DNA of 47,555 bases from IMG/VR virus record IMGVR_UViG_3300044730_001643, positions 1-47,555 of that record, one strand, 5' to 3'. Below the pieces are notes generated by a model. The model was not told the origin of the DNA and searched no databases. It was given only the letters and a program-made list of their open reading frames with translations. Made by a program: the position numbers and the translations under genes. The stretch is from a virus. Positions 19,271 through 28,683 of the stretch are shown piece after piece (position 1 is the stretch's first letter; each line of letters opens with the position of its first letter).

Positions 19271-21924
19271 TATTCATCCTTTTTCAACATGACCACGTAG
19301 TAATGGGCAGCAAATGCTGCGAGAGAAGCGACTATTGCGACAGTTCGCGTAAAACCAGACAATGTCACCCACAAAATAACTGTCGAAGAAATAGTGAAAC
19401 CTATGCCGACTGTTTCGTAAGCAAACTTCTTCAAGAATTGTTTCATGCTGAATTTCCTTATCCCGTTGACATATATCCACATTGAAATGGTGTCTAGCCA
19501 TTCCCTTAGGTCGGTGCCTTCTATTTCACCAGCCTCTTCTTCTTCCTCATCTTCCCGTCTAGCAGCATCATTTGGGTTTGAATTGGACGAAGAACTTCCA
19601 CCAATATTACCACTCGAGGAAGCCACCATGGCTGCGCCAGCGCTTGCCTGGAGGGCCGCAACCGCGATTACGGACTTTCTGGTACCGACATCAATGGTAG
19701 AACCCAATGCAACGTAGGTGTCAAATGCTCCTGCAAATATGTTAATTGCCTCTTCAAATGCTCCCCTGATTTCTTCGGTTGCTTCCTGCACGGCATCAAC
19801 GATTGCCAATCCCTGTTCTTCGGTAAGACCACCCTCGTCAACAGACGAGAAAATTTCCTCTGCTTGAGAGACGTCAATAGATGCAAGAACCGCTGGTTCT
19901 GACGCCAGCGACACGGCAACCGTCTCGCTAACGCCAGCCTCGATTACAGCAGAAACAACAGCAGCAATTTCTTCTTTGTCTTCTTCTGTCAGTTCTTCAA
20001 CTGTTTTGCTTTCAACAATATTGTCAATTACCGACTCGACTATTTCGGCTGCCTCTTCTTCCGATGCCTCGGCAATTGACTCTGCGATTTCTTCAACCTC
20101 AATTGACTCTTCTTGCGTTGTTTCATCTGATGGTTCTTGTACTGGGTCTTCGCTCTCTTGTGGAATTTCACCATTGTCTTGCTCAGTTTCTCCGCTTCCT
20201 TGCGGGTCGGTTGGTTCATCTGAATCTGGTGTATCAGGCGTTGTAGTTTCAGTATCCTCCTTCGGGCTTGGAATACTTGTGCTTGTAGTTGCTGTATCTG
20301 GTTCATTTTCCTCTATCTCTTCTGGTTCGGTGGTTGTGGTTGTTTCTTCTGGGATGGTGGTCTCAGGAACTATTGTGCCGACAGTTGTTGCCGTCGCATA
20401 CTCGGGCGTGGTGGTCGGCGCTACATACTCAGTAGTGGTTGTCGTTTGAGGTGGGGTGGCAATGGTTGTTGTAGTCGTAGTTGTCGTGGTGGTACTCGAA
20501 GTCGTAGTGGTCACAGGAACCGTGGTTGGCGGCACAGTCGTTGTTGGGGCCGCAGTCGTTGTAGGAGTGGGGTCAATTACCGTCACATCGACAGTTGCGT
20601 ATGGTCCGTATACGCAGGAGCCCTGTCCTTCACCAACACATGCAGCATTACCTGCACGAATCTTGAAACGCACTGGGCCATACCCAGTGGTCCCAGGGAA
20701 TTGGAAATAGCCAACTGTGTATGAAGTATTAGCGGCGTATGTCCAAACGCCCCATCCGCCAGACTCGGTTCCGTTGTTGAGGTCAAACCAACTGACGTCA
20801 TACATGTGTGGTTCAAGATTGCTGGATGTAGGAGCATCCCAATCAAGAAACACGCTGCCGTTTTCGTTTGCTGTGCCAGTGAGATTTTCAACTGCGTTAT
20901 AGAAGGGGGCAACTGTCGTTGTGACAGGAGTAGTTGTTGTTGTAGTTGGTGGAACCGTAGTTGTAGGAACAGTTGTTGCGGGCGGAGACGAAACGACAAT
21001 TTCCATTGAGTCGCTATGAACAGGATTTGCTGTTTGAGTTGGTTCATATTCGACTACATATCCGCCGATTCCGCCAGCCCATCCTTCTGCGGGAAGGTCG
21101 TTCCAGCAATTTCCTCCACCCCACTTTGTTACTGCCGCATCCTCATTTCCAGAGTTATTTGGTTCCCCGCCACACCATTTGGCATATTTCCCAGTAGCAG
21201 CAGTGCCATTGTATAGACCATTCCAAATAACTGTTCCCTGTTCTGGGTGTCCATCCTTGGGGTCCAAAACCCACACACCCTCGGTCGCCCTGTCAGATAG
21301 CGCTATCCAAATGTTGAATGCATTTTGGATTTTCGTAAGAACAAAATTATGTTCTTCGTCAGAAGTTATCGTCACCAGATAGCCAGTGAGACCGTTTAGT
21401 GTTCTTGTCCCAGCATTTGTTCGGGCCTGTATGTATGAAACCGAAGAGGGCACATATTCGTAAAGATGGCCAGTTCCCTCAAAATAAAAAGAGCCAGAAA
21501 TTTTTTCTTGCACCGATACGGTAAGCGTTGTAGTTCCAGCAGTGTTTCCAGAATTAAAAGTCAAAGAATCAAGTGCCGCATTTACATTTGCTTGCGTTCC
21601 AGTAAACGACAACGATGAAACACCAAGCCATGAGTTGTACCCAAACTCTCTTGTTAGGCCAGTTGTAGTGGCCACGGAAAAACTTGCTGCAGTTCCGCCA
21701 GAAAGCGAAACAGAAACAAGAAGATTTGCATTTTCCGCATAACCAGAGACATCAAAGTCATTACTTAACTCGACGCTTGTTTGGTTGGTTTGAATACTCA
21801 AGTTTGATGGCGCTGTCACGTAGTCGGCGCTTGCCATGCCGATTCCTATAAATGTTGACAGCAGTCCAAGCGAGAATGAACTCAGAACAGCAGCAATTAC
21901 CTTGCCACGTTTCGCAATTTTCAA
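19270..21924 (-). CDS. secreted C-type-lectin surface protein with Thr-rich stalk
   Basis: An 884-residue protein from a TTG with GGGAGG six bases upstream. Signal peptide about 1-33 (ending MASA); a cadherin-like repeat at 38-140; a C-type lectin domain at about 145-295 with the sugar-binding EPN (254-256) and WND (274-276) motifs; an FN3-like domain at 340-450; Thr/Pro-rich stalks at 315-338 and 452-545; a very acidic region and helical bundle at 540-745; two membrane segments near 837-879. It looks like an anchored cell-surface protein rather than a virion part. Possible roles are surface remodelling or exclusion of other phages. Confidence 0.85.
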   Translation of the reverse strand: MKIAKRGKVIAAVLSSFSLGLLSTFIGIGMASADYVTAPSNLSIQTNQTSVELSNDFDVSGYAENANLLVSVSLSGGTAASFSVATTTGLTREFGYNSWLGVSSLSFTGTQANVNAALDSLTFNSGNTAGTTTLTVSVQEKISGSFYFEGTGHLYEYVPSSVSYIQARTNAGTRTLNGLTGYLVTITSDEEHNFVLTKIQNAFNIWIALSDRATEGVWVLDPKDGHPEQGTVIWNGLYNGTAATGKYAKWCGGEPNNSGNEDAAVTKWGGGNCWNDLPAEGWAGGIGGYVVEYEPTQTANPVHSDSMEIVVSSPPATTVPTTTVPPTTTTTTPVTTTVAPFYNAVENLTGTANENGSVFLDWDAPTSSNLEPHMYDVSWFDLNNGTESGGWGVWTYAANTSYTVGYFQFPGTTGYGPVRFKIRAGNAACVGEGQGSCVYGPYATVDVTVIDPTPTTTAAPTTTVPPTTVPVTTTTSSTTTTTTTTTTIATPPQTTTTTEYVAPTTTPEYATATTVGTIVPETTIPEETTTTTEPEEIEENEPDTATTSTSIPSPKEDTETTTPDTPDSDEPTDPQGSGETEQDNGEIPQESEDPVQEPSDETTQEESIEVEEIAESIAEASEEEAAEIVESVIDNIVESKTVEELTEEDKEEIAAVVSAVIEAGVSETVAVSLASEPAVLASIDVSQAEEIFSSVDEGGLTEEQGLAIVDAVQEATEEIRGAFEEAINIFAGAFDTYVALGSTIDVGTRKSVIAVAALQASAGAAMVASSSGNIGGSSSSNSNPNDAARREDEEEEEAGEIEGTDLREWLDTISMWIYVNGIRKFSMKQFLKKFAYETVGIGFTISSTVILWVTLSGFTRTVAIVASLAAFAAHYYVVMLKKDE

Positions 21925-21957
21925 TTTCTGCCTCCCTGGGGCGCTTCAATTTTACAA

Positions 21958-22027
21958 CACGCTTATTTCTTTGGGGTCCACTACTGATGTATTATTGTTG
22001 TTAACCACGCTTATATTCTTTGGAGTC
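21958..22027 (+). repeat. near-direct repeat before the fibre gene
   Basis: CACGCTTATTTCTTTGGGGTC (21958-21978) recurs with small changes at 22006-22027, 48 bases on. The second copy supplies the ribosome-binding GGAG of the next gene. This may be a duplicated late-promoter or leader. Confidence 0.4.
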
Positions 22028-22031
22028 ATAC

Positions 22032-22949
22032 ATGGCCGTTAACGGCGGAGTTAAAAACTGGACCACTGGACAAGTTCTCGACGCAGAGGACTTAAACGAA
22101 TTTGTGGCGGACCAGACAATTGCAAGATTTGCAACAATTTCCGATAGAACTGCGGCTTACGGTATTACTGGTGCGCCTTCGCTACAGAAAGGCCTTTTTA
22201 GTTGGGTTGAATCAACGGAAAAGTTGTACTACTACGACGGCAGTTCGTGGGAGGAAGTCGGCGCCCAAGTAGAAGACGGTGAAATTACAGAAGCAAAATT
22301 GGCAGATTCTGCAGTAACTTCCGCCAAAATTGCAAACGGAACTATCGTCAATGCCGATATCAATGCTTCAGCAGCCATAGACCACAGCAAGTTGGCAAGT
22401 ATTACTTCGGCAAGAGTTTTGATGGGTAATTCTTCAAACGTTCCAACTGCTACCGCTTTGAGTGGAGACGTAACAATCGATTCATCTGGAGTTACCGCAA
22501 TTGGCTCTGGCGTAATCGTCAATGCCGATATCGGTGCTTCTGCGGCAATCGCCTATAGCAAACTAAATCTTGCTACGTCCATAGTAAATGCCGACATTAG
22601 TTCAAGTGCGGCAATTGACCGAAATAAAATAGCGGACTCAACGATTGATACAAAAACTGCCAACTACACGCTTGTATTGGCAGACAAAAATAAGTTTATA
22701 GAAATGAACGTAAGTTCTGCAAACACCGTTTCTGTGCCGACTGATGCATCAGTTGATTTTCCGATTGGCTCTCAGATAAACATCACACAATATGGAACTG
22801 GGAAAACACAGATTGTTGCCGTGACTCCAGCAACCACATCGGTAAGAGCAACTCCTGGCGCATATCTACGAGCGCAATATTCATCAGCGACTTTGGTTAA
22901 GCGTGCAGCAAATGAATGGTATTTGATTGGCGATTTGAGCGCATCGTGA
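22032..22949 (+). CDS. tail-fibre/head-fibre-like protein
   Basis: A 305-residue structural protein, MAVNGGVKNWTTGQVLDAED. Its centre repeats the fibre motif 'AKIANGTIVNADINASAAID', common in aquatic T4-like phages. The C-terminal 95 residues (YTLVLADKNKFIEMNV to the end) are clearly homologous to the C-terminus of the 947-residue fibre at 35525-38368. GGAG six bases before the ATG at 22032 fixes the start. It is probably exposed on the virion. Confidence 0.8.
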   Translation: MAVNGGVKNWTTGQVLDAEDLNEFVADQTIARFATISDRTAAYGITGAPSLQKGLFSWVESTEKLYYYDGSSWEEVGAQVEDGEITEAKLADSAVTSAKIANGTIVNADINASAAIDHSKLASITSARVLMGNSSNVPTATALSGDVTIDSSGVTAIGSGVIVNADIGASAAIAYSKLNLATSIVNADISSSAAIDRNKIADSTIDTKTANYTLVLADKNKFIEMNVSSANTVSVPTDASVDFPIGSQINITQYGTGKTQIVAVTPATTSVRATPGAYLRAQYSSATLVKRAANEWYLIGDLSAS

Positions 22950-23521
22950 TTCCTGGCAATACCTCTAGTCAGGGCAAGTACGTTGACCCGCCAACTTCCG
23001 TTTCAGCGTCTGCTGGGAATGCTCAGGCAACTGTATCTTTTTCTTTGCCCGCTTATGACGGGAAAGGGGTTGCAACATACTTGGCAACCTCTTCTCCTGG
23101 TGGGATTACTGGCAGCGGTTCCAGTTCTCCAATTACAGTTACTGGATTGAGTAATGGGACCGCATATACATTTACAGTTAGCACAATAAGTGGTTATGGA
23201 GTTAGTGCCACATCAAGCGCATCAAACAGCGTCACGCCAGTTGCGCCGCCATATTTCCCACCATTTTTTCCTCCAGATTTTACAACCACAACGACCGCGC
23301 CGCCAGACCCATGTGCAGGTGTGTCTTGCGCTGGCTCTCCGCCTGGGGGCTCGTGGACTCCAGTTGGCAATTACCAAGCGTGTATTCAGTCGATTTGTGG
23401 TCCTTTCATAGGTAATTGGACGTCTTATGTAATTTACGGCTCCAATGGAACGACTGTGTGCTGCTCTTTCGGTCTATTTAATTCTTGCGATTACGGCAGT
23501 GGTGCAGTTTGCCCAACGTGA
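22946..23521 (+). CDS. FN3 protein with FPP motif and Cys-rich end
   Basis: A 191-residue protein from a GTG overlapping the fibre stop (GTGA). Residues 13-95 are one fibronectin type III domain (AYDGKGVATYLATSSPGGIT, GLSNGTAYTFTVSTISG). PPYFPPFFPPDF follows, then a Thr run and a tail with nine Cys. It is a paralogue of 35027-35521, which carries eleven FPP units. Likely a fibre-associated decoration or adhesin, and a possible substrate of the dioxygenases. Confidence 0.78.
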   Translation: MIPGNTSSQGKYVDPPTSVSASAGNAQATVSFSLPAYDGKGVATYLATSSPGGITGSGSSSPITVTGLSNGTAYTFTVSTISGYGVSATSSASNSVTPVAPPYFPPFFPPDFTTTTTAPPDPCAGVSCAGSPPGGSWTPVGNYQACIQSICGPFIGNWTSYVIYGSNGTTVCCSFGLFNSCDYGSGAVCPT

Positions 23522-23550
23522 TAGACTAAAAAAATAGCAAAGGAACAAAT

Positions 23551-23787
23551 ATGGAAACTCCAATCAATCAAGTTGTGATGCAAACAATGGCTCCAGAAGA
23601 TATGGATTTTTTTGTTGCAATCGTCGAGGGTGAAGTGGCTACTTTTATTGCATTTTCCAAAAATGACGAAAGAAATCAAGCGGCTTTTAGTTCTTCTCCG
23701 ACTTTTGTAAAAGTCAGTTATGAAAATCTGCCCCAACTTGGCTCAACTTGGGATGGCGTAAGTTTTACTGCGCCAGAATCTGAATGA
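23551..23787 (+). CDS. small phage protein of unknown function
   Basis: A 78-residue protein, METPINQVVMQTMAPEDMDF, probably a small beta fold (FFVAIVEGEVATFIAFSKND). AAAGGAAC lies seven bases before the ATG. It is coupled to the zinc-binding gene downstream by ATGA. Not recognised. Confidence 0.7.
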   Translation: METPINQVVMQTMAPEDMDFFVAIVEGEVATFIAFSKNDERNQAAFSSSPTFVKVSYENLPQLGSTWDGVSFTAPESE

Positions 23788-24011
23788 GTGCTTGGAAAGA
23801 GTACAAAAAAAAACTTGGAGAAACTCGTCCATGGGATGTTCTGAATCCAGAACGCCCAAAAGCAAATGATGAACTAGCCCAAAAAAGACTTGACATTTGC
23901 CTTGACTGCGACCGTTTGATAAATGCGACAAAACAATGCAGGGAATGCGGGTGTTTCATGGTACTCAAAACAAAACTTCAAAATGCCACCTGCCCATTGA
24001 ATAAATGGTAA
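23784..24011 (+). CDS. Cys4 zinc protein, DUF6171-like
   Basis: A 75-residue protein. The pattern ICLDCDRLI, KQCRECGCFM, KTKLQNATCP gives CxxC, CxxCxC and a last Cys, as in the small DUF6171-type phage proteins. Zinc binding is likely. It starts inside the previous stop and lies 6 bases from the glycosyltransferase gene. Confidence 0.75.
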   Translation: MSAWKEYKKKLGETRPWDVLNPERPKANDELAQKRLDICLDCDRLINATKQCRECGCFMVLKTKLQNATCPLNKW

Positions 24012-24017
24012 AAACGT

Positions 24018-24935
24018 GTGTCCATCTTTTTGCAAATACCGTCATATAGGGATTTTGAGTTAAATAAAACAATCTCTAGCGCAATAACAAATGCAAGCGG
24101 AGAAAATAAACTTTCTTTTGGTGTGCACAATTGTGTTTTATTTGATGGAGAAATAGAAGTAAACAAAGAATCACCAAAATGGGTTTCGATTCGTTCCTCG
24201 ACTAGCGTTGCGCCAAATAATATTGGCCTGCAAAAGTCAAGATATATTGCAAATGAATTTTACGAAGGAGAAGATTACTATTTCCAAATTGACTCTCACA
24301 TGAGATTTGAGAAAAACTGGGATGTTGGTCTTATTGATTCAGTTATCGAGTATCAAAAAATGGGATTACCCAAACCACTGATAACTCAATATCCTCCGCC
24401 GTATGCCTACGATGAAAACGGAAAAGAAATAATTCTTGGCACTCATCGTTTTAGCCAATCTGGAATTTGGTTTGGCGAAAATAAAAATCAATTCAAAGAC
24501 ACTTTGATACCAACTCAGACGGCAAAAAATTTTTTCGATGATTGCGGGTTCATTAAGTCTGTTTCTGGGGGAATGATATTCACCCTTGGGGAATTTTCAA
24601 TAATTAAACCAAATCCAAAAATTGTTTTTTGGGGAGAAGAACCATTGATAGCCGCAAGAGCGTTTACTCATGGATTTGATTTAGTTATGCCATTTAGGCA
24701 TAGCGTTTATCATCTGTACCATTCGAATCAACCCTTTTCAAGGGTTAGGCGCCATCAGGTTCCTCAAGATTTCCCTAAAAAATGGGAAGAAATGGACATA
24801 GAGTCAAAAAAAGAATATAAACGAATATTTTCTGAACGAATAGTTGGAGATTGTGCTTTTGGCGCGGAACGGACACTAGAAGACTACGAAGAGTTTTCTG
24901 GATTGAACTTTAGAACTGGTGAAATAACAGAATAG
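24018..24935 (+). CDS. GT60-like GlcNAc-transferase
   Basis: A 305-residue protein from a GTG. The order IFLQIPSYRDFELNKTISSA, SFGVHN, GEDYYFQIDSHMRFEKNWD, LITQYPPPY, WGEEPLIAARAFTHGFDL and YHLYHSNQP matches the 'GlcNAc' glycosyltransferase family (PF11397, CAZy GT60). Its founder, Dictyostelium Gnt1, adds GlcNAc to hydroxyproline on Skp1. The DSH in QIDSH is the DxD-like metal site. It sits beside a run of prolyl-hydroxylase-type genes and the FPP-rich FN3 protein. Acceptor unproven. Confidence 0.82.
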   Translation: MSIFLQIPSYRDFELNKTISSAITNASGENKLSFGVHNCVLFDGEIEVNKESPKWVSIRSSTSVAPNNIGLQKSRYIANEFYEGEDYYFQIDSHMRFEKNWDVGLIDSVIEYQKMGLPKPLITQYPPPYAYDENGKEIILGTHRFSQSGIWFGENKNQFKDTLIPTQTAKNFFDDCGFIKSVSGGMIFTLGEFSIIKPNPKIVFWGEEPLIAARAFTHGFDLVMPFRHSVYHLYHSNQPFSRVRRHQVPQDFPKKWEEMDIESKKEYKRIFSERIVGDCAFGAERTLEDYEEFSGLNFRTGEITE

Positions 24936-24937
24936 AA

Positions 24938-25798
24938 TTACCTTTTCTGAATTTGAATAACAAAATAATGTTGGTCTTCTTCGTCTGGCGCATTTACTGG
25001 CGCTGCAAATAATTCGCCTACTGGGATGTACCTATGCTCAAGGCGATTCATGGTGAGTTCCATCGCATCTTTTTTCAAGTTTTTAACCCATTTAATTGAA
25101 TCAAGTTCTGATGTCTCATGATTTGGTGATGGGGTTGACTCATTTTTCCCATGAGCAAACCAGGAAAGATACGCATACCTAACCCCATCCGTTACATTCT
25201 TTATGCTGTGGCAACCAGCATAGGAAGACGGATACATAACCACATCCCCAACACTTGGCTTGAACTCAATCCCCCATGGCGCAAATGCCATTTGTCCACC
25301 AACGTATTTTTCATTTAGAATAACCCCAGACGTAACAGTATTTGAAAGCGGAAATGACGCAAGTGGCGTCACGCCATCTTCTCCGTACGGCAAATCACAG
25401 TCGGAGTGTGGTCCAATACCCTGACTATTTTCATATCTGATGAAATACCCTCTTGTTCTCCACCTAATTGAATTTATGACAACAGGGAACAAGGCCGCGT
25501 ATTGAACCATACTTTTATAAAGCGCTTCCTCCAAAGACAATATAAAGTCAACGTGTTTTTGTGGCATGCCTTCGTAAAGGTAGTTGTTGTATCTAAGTGG
25601 GGAGTAAGAAATCTCCTCATTTGAGTATTCATATAGTCCATTGTTGAGTTTTGTGTCTTTTGATGTTGGGGATTGTTGATACCCCTGCGGCAATGTGTTT
25701 TGTTCAATGCCATCCATAACTTCCTTAAACAGTTCAGCGTCAATTTTTGCAGCATTGCCAAATTGAACTATTCCAGAGCCGTGATGATAAATTTTCAT
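24938..25798 (-). CDS. Fe(II)/2-oxoglutarate dioxygenase A
   Basis: A 286-residue protein, first of four close paralogues (A-D). Metal ligands are HSD in GPHSDCDLPYG (about 131-133) and the His of YAGCHSIKN; Arg in DGVRYAYLSWFAHG should bind 2-oxoglutarate. The MYPSSY and YLSWFAHG blocks define this subfamily. The start at 25798 shares one base with the previous stop (TAATG). It ends 3 bases from the convergent glycosyltransferase. Substrate unknown; prolyl hydroxylation of phage proteins is a hypothesis. Confidence 0.82.
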   Translation of the reverse strand: MKIYHHGSGIVQFGNAAKIDAELFKEVMDGIEQNTLPQGYQQSPTSKDTKLNNGLYEYSNEEISYSPLRYNNYLYEGMPQKHVDFILSLEEALYKSMVQYAALFPVVINSIRWRTRGYFIRYENSQGIGPHSDCDLPYGEDGVTPLASFPLSNTVTSGVILNEKYVGGQMAFAPWGIEFKPSVGDVVMYPSSYAGCHSIKNVTDGVRYAYLSWFAHGKNESTPSPNHETSELDSIKWVKNLKKDAMELTMNRLEHRYIPVGELFAAPVNAPDEEDQHYFVIQIQKR

Positions 25799-26676
25799 TA
25801 CCAAATCCTAGATGCAAGTGTATGCAGAAAAGATGTTCTTGATGGGTCTTTTTTGTCGGCAAATGCAATAACGTCTTCTCGTAGGGATGGCATATATACA
25901 TTTGTTGCTGATGGACTTGTGGTTGGCTCAACGACATGCTCTCCTACTGTTTGGTTTGGGGTTCCGTGTGCATACCAGCCCAAGTATGTATATCTATGTC
26001 CACCAGTAACCGTTTTAACTTCATGGGCGGCAACATAGTTTGACGGGAACATCAATATGTCGCCTTTTTGAGGCTTATAGGTTAAATTCAAATAATTGAA
26101 ATAATGATGTCCCCCAGTAAAATTTTTGCCGTTCAGTTCTTCTTCTGTGTCTACGCAATCATTAAGGTACACCAAACACGAAACGCTATTTCTTGTGGCT
26201 AACTGTTGTTTTGGATGCTCAAATCCGTAGGCGTAGTCAGCGCTCGTATCCGAGTGCACGCCAAGATACAAGCCACCTTTTGTTGGTGAGTAAGAGACAA
26301 AGTGCCCCTTTACCTTCCACCATACAACCTTGTATGCCAAAGGGTATTCCCAAAAATAATGAAGAAGGCATTCGTCTTTCGCTGACTCAAGTTCTTCTAG
26401 CAGTTTGATTACTTTATCATTTTGCGACTGATGGGCGACAGAGCATCTACGCGGCATTTCTCCTGCAGCGTCTTGTGAATAAATGTATTCGCTTTTGTTT
26501 GAAAGTACTTGCTCGCCTGTTTCTGGGTCAAGTGCTGGCTTGTACATCGACGGAGAGTCAAGGTCAACAAGCATTTCCACAATATCAAAAACAGAGTCCC
26601 AATCTAGGGAAATTGCGTTTTTAAACACAACAACTCCGCCGCCAAGGTTTTTAACTAGAAAATCACTATTAATCAT
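25798..26676 (-). CDS. Fe(II)/2-oxoglutarate dioxygenase B
   Basis: A 292-residue paralogue of A and C. Metal motif LGVHSDTSADYAYG, distal His in AAHEVKT, 2-oxoglutarate Arg in GGHRYTYLGWYAHG. The N-terminal LGGGVVVFKNAIS block is shared with dioxygenase D. The ATG at 26676 overlaps the stop of C by eight bases, so the three are translated as one unit. Confidence 0.82.
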   Translation of the reverse strand: MINSDFLVKNLGGGVVVFKNAISLDWDSVFDIVEMLVDLDSPSMYKPALDPETGEQVLSNKSEYIYSQDAAGEMPRRCSVAHQSQNDKVIKLLEELESAKDECLLHYFWEYPLAYKVVWWKVKGHFVSYSPTKGGLYLGVHSDTSADYAYGFEHPKQQLATRNSVSCLVYLNDCVDTEEELNGKNFTGGHHYFNYLNLTYKPQKGDILMFPSNYVAAHEVKTVTGGHRYTYLGWYAHGTPNQTVGEHVVEPTTSPSATNVYMPSLREDVIAFADKKDPSRTSFLHTLASRIW

Positions 26677-27598
26677 GCACAAGACCATTCTGTGGCAATT
26701 TGTTTTTTGTGTTTGAACTATTTAGTCGTTTTGGCACTCCACTAAATAGTGAATTTAATTTTGAACTCGTCAGTGACCCGATTTCTGCTGTTTTGTATTT
26801 GGTGTTTATGTATGAAACATAGTCGTCTACGAGGCTCTCCATCCAAACTTGGCTTTGTTTGCCTACTTGGACTTTACCTCCTGGGCTAATTCCTCTTTCT
26901 TCTTGCGCTGAGCCATGGGAAAAATACGTAATGTAGACGTACCTATTTCCGTTTGAGCATGGTTTCACCTCGTGCGTGCCAAGGTAATTCGATGGAAACA
27001 TTAACAAATCTCCAGATTTTGGTCTATGAGTTACGCCAGCATATGGAAATGATATTTCCCCACCGTTATATTCATGTTCCCCCAAATTTTCTTCTTCAAC
27101 AGAAGAATTTAAATAAACCAATGCACTCAAAACATGCCTTGTCGCAAGTTGAAGGTCTGGCTCAAATCCAACTTGGTAATTGACGTCGTTATCACTGTGT
27201 ATCCCCATGCTGCTATTTGGGCCATATGCGGCCACATGCCCAGTTTCTGTCCACCATATGTTTGGCAAAATATGCGGAAACATCTCTATGTACATTAATA
27301 GATGTTCGTAAATTGTTTTTTCGCAATTTTCAAAAAACTCTACTAATTGTTTTGGGCTTTCTGGGTTAATAAAATCCATGATGTGGCTTGCGCTTGTGTG
27401 TATGTCCTCAATTGGATATCTGTGTCCACTTCTGTTTATCGCGTATGGCTCCGAGCCATCTTCGTGGATAATTGTGTAGTCCTCTTTGAGTGCTTTTTCT
27501 TTTAATGCAGCAAAATAGGGAATAACTAAATCATGGTCAACAGTTATCGAATTTGGAAAACAAACAATTCCCATGCCGTAATTAACTGGCTCGTCCAT
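26669..27598 (-). CDS. Fe(II)/2-oxoglutarate dioxygenase C
   Basis: A 309-residue paralogue. Metal motif MGIHSDNDVNYQVGFEP, distal His in LGTHEVKPC, Arg in GNRYVYITYFSHG, and the MFPSNYLGTHEV block. A C-terminal extension of about 60 residues differs from its relatives. TAGTCT lies 6 bases before the ATG without a ribosome-binding site, so this gene probably heads a leaderless C-B-A transcript. Confidence 0.83.
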   Translation of the reverse strand: MDEPVNYGMGIVCFPNSITVDHDLVIPYFAALKEKALKEDYTIIHEDGSEPYAINRSGHRYPIEDIHTSASHIMDFINPESPKQLVEFFENCEKTIYEHLLMYIEMFPHILPNIWWTETGHVAAYGPNSSMGIHSDNDVNYQVGFEPDLQLATRHVLSALVYLNSSVEEENLGEHEYNGGEISFPYAGVTHRPKSGDLLMFPSNYLGTHEVKPCSNGNRYVYITYFSHGSAQEERGISPGGKVQVGKQSQVWMESLVDDYVSYINTKYKTAEIGSLTSSKLNSLFSGVPKRLNSSNTKNKLPQNGLVHD

Positions 27599-27637
27599 AT
27601 ACGAAGACTACATCAATAAATTCCCACCAAAGAGAAT

Positions 27638-28381
27638 CTAGTTTTTTACGAAAAGCGTCATTCCGTAGAATTGTGGAAAATGATAAGTTGTTCCTTCGGA
27701 TTCAAGCAATTTCTTGTGAACAATGTAATTTGGGTGCCACTTATATGAGGAGGAATACAAAGTCGTTGAGTCGTTTGAGCCATTGATGGCAAGGCTTCCG
27801 CCAGGGTTGAGATTGTCAATCAACGCTTCAATAAACTCCATATCGTACAGGTCCCAAGATTGAGCAACAATCATGTCAAATTTTTCTGTTTTGTCAGAAA
27901 GTAATTCTGACTTGTCATAAACAGAATAACCAAATGATGCATGGCCGTCCCAATTTCGCAAATTCTTTTCAAACATAAACAAACCAGCATCATTTACAAA
28001 ATTAATCTCCATATCATGAAACTTGTCAAAATGACTTTCTGGAGCCAAAAGAAAACTAGATGTACCGCCGACAATTCCGTTGACAAAAAGAATTGATTCT
28101 GGTCTTTTTGCATCAATCAAAAACTCACCTATTGGCATTTGTGAGACAACAAGGCCGTACCAAAATTCATGGCTCATCTGTTTGATGGTTTGCCACTGCA
28201 TGGCCACCGTTCCCAAGCCCAATGTGGTGTGACGCAAATCTACGTTTGCATCAAGAAGTGTTTGCCAACACCTCGTCGACCATTCTTCCATATTTGTTTT
28301 GTATTCTTCTAGGAATGGAGACAAGCCAGAAGAGGAAAGTTGTGAAGTTACCATTCCAGTGAAAAGAACTTCTGGTTTCAT
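27638..28381 (-). CDS. methyltransferase-like protein
   Basis: A 247-residue protein, MKPEVLFTGMVTSQLSSSGL. The region FDMIVAQSWDLYDMEFIEAL followed by NLNPGGSLAINGSND resembles motifs IV-VI of class I SAM-dependent methyltransferases. ILFVNGIVGGTS could be the first loop, but the usual GxGxG is not clear. Start coupled to the gene upstream (ATGA). Function uncertain. Confidence 0.6.
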   Translation of the reverse strand: MKPEVLFTGMVTSQLSSSGLSPFLEEYKTNMEEWSTRCWQTLLDANVDLRHTTLGLGTVAMQWQTIKQMSHEFWYGLVVSQMPIGEFLIDAKRPESILFVNGIVGGTSSFLLAPESHFDKFHDMEINFVNDAGLFMFEKNLRNWDGHASFGYSVYDKSELLSDKTEKFDMIVAQSWDLYDMEFIEALIDNLNPGGSLAINGSNDSTTLYSSSYKWHPNYIVHKKLLESEGTTYHFPQFYGMTLFVKN

Positions 28382-28680
28382 AATGTTTTACCGTACTTTG
28401 CTATTTGCAAATTGAACCATGCGTTTCTAAGTTTTTGCACAAGAAAAGCGTAATTGCCTTGTATAAATTGATGAGCCTGATTTTTGCCAATTTGAGATTC
28501 TTTCAACGAGAAAGTTTCTCTTAAGCCATTGATAATTTCGTTAATCTCGTAACTTTCGGCATTTGCGGGCTGAAGGCCCACAACAAACAAAATTTCTGCA
28601 ATATGCTGCTCGAGGTTGAGAATGTATTCATCAGCATCAAAAAGTTTGTCTGTTGAGCCAGTAGCGCATGACCGTGGCAT
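28378..28680 (-). CDS. helical phage protein of unknown function
   Basis: A 100-residue protein, MPRSCATGSTDKLFDADEYI, predicted mainly helical (YILNLEQHIAEILFVVGLQP and QGNYAFLVQKLRNAWFNLQI). Coupled to the methyltransferase-like gene by ATGA. Not recognised. Confidence 0.65.
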   Translation of the reverse strand: MPRSCATGSTDKLFDADEYILNLEQHIAEILFVVGLQPANAESYEINEIINGLRETFSLKESQIGKNQAHQFIQGNYAFLVQKLRNAWFNLQIAKYGKTL

Positions 28681-28683
28681 TTT

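Noticed and set aside
19976-20449. Plus-strand Ser/Val-rich frame
   Set aside because: Shadow of the acidic and Thr-rich region of the surface protein.
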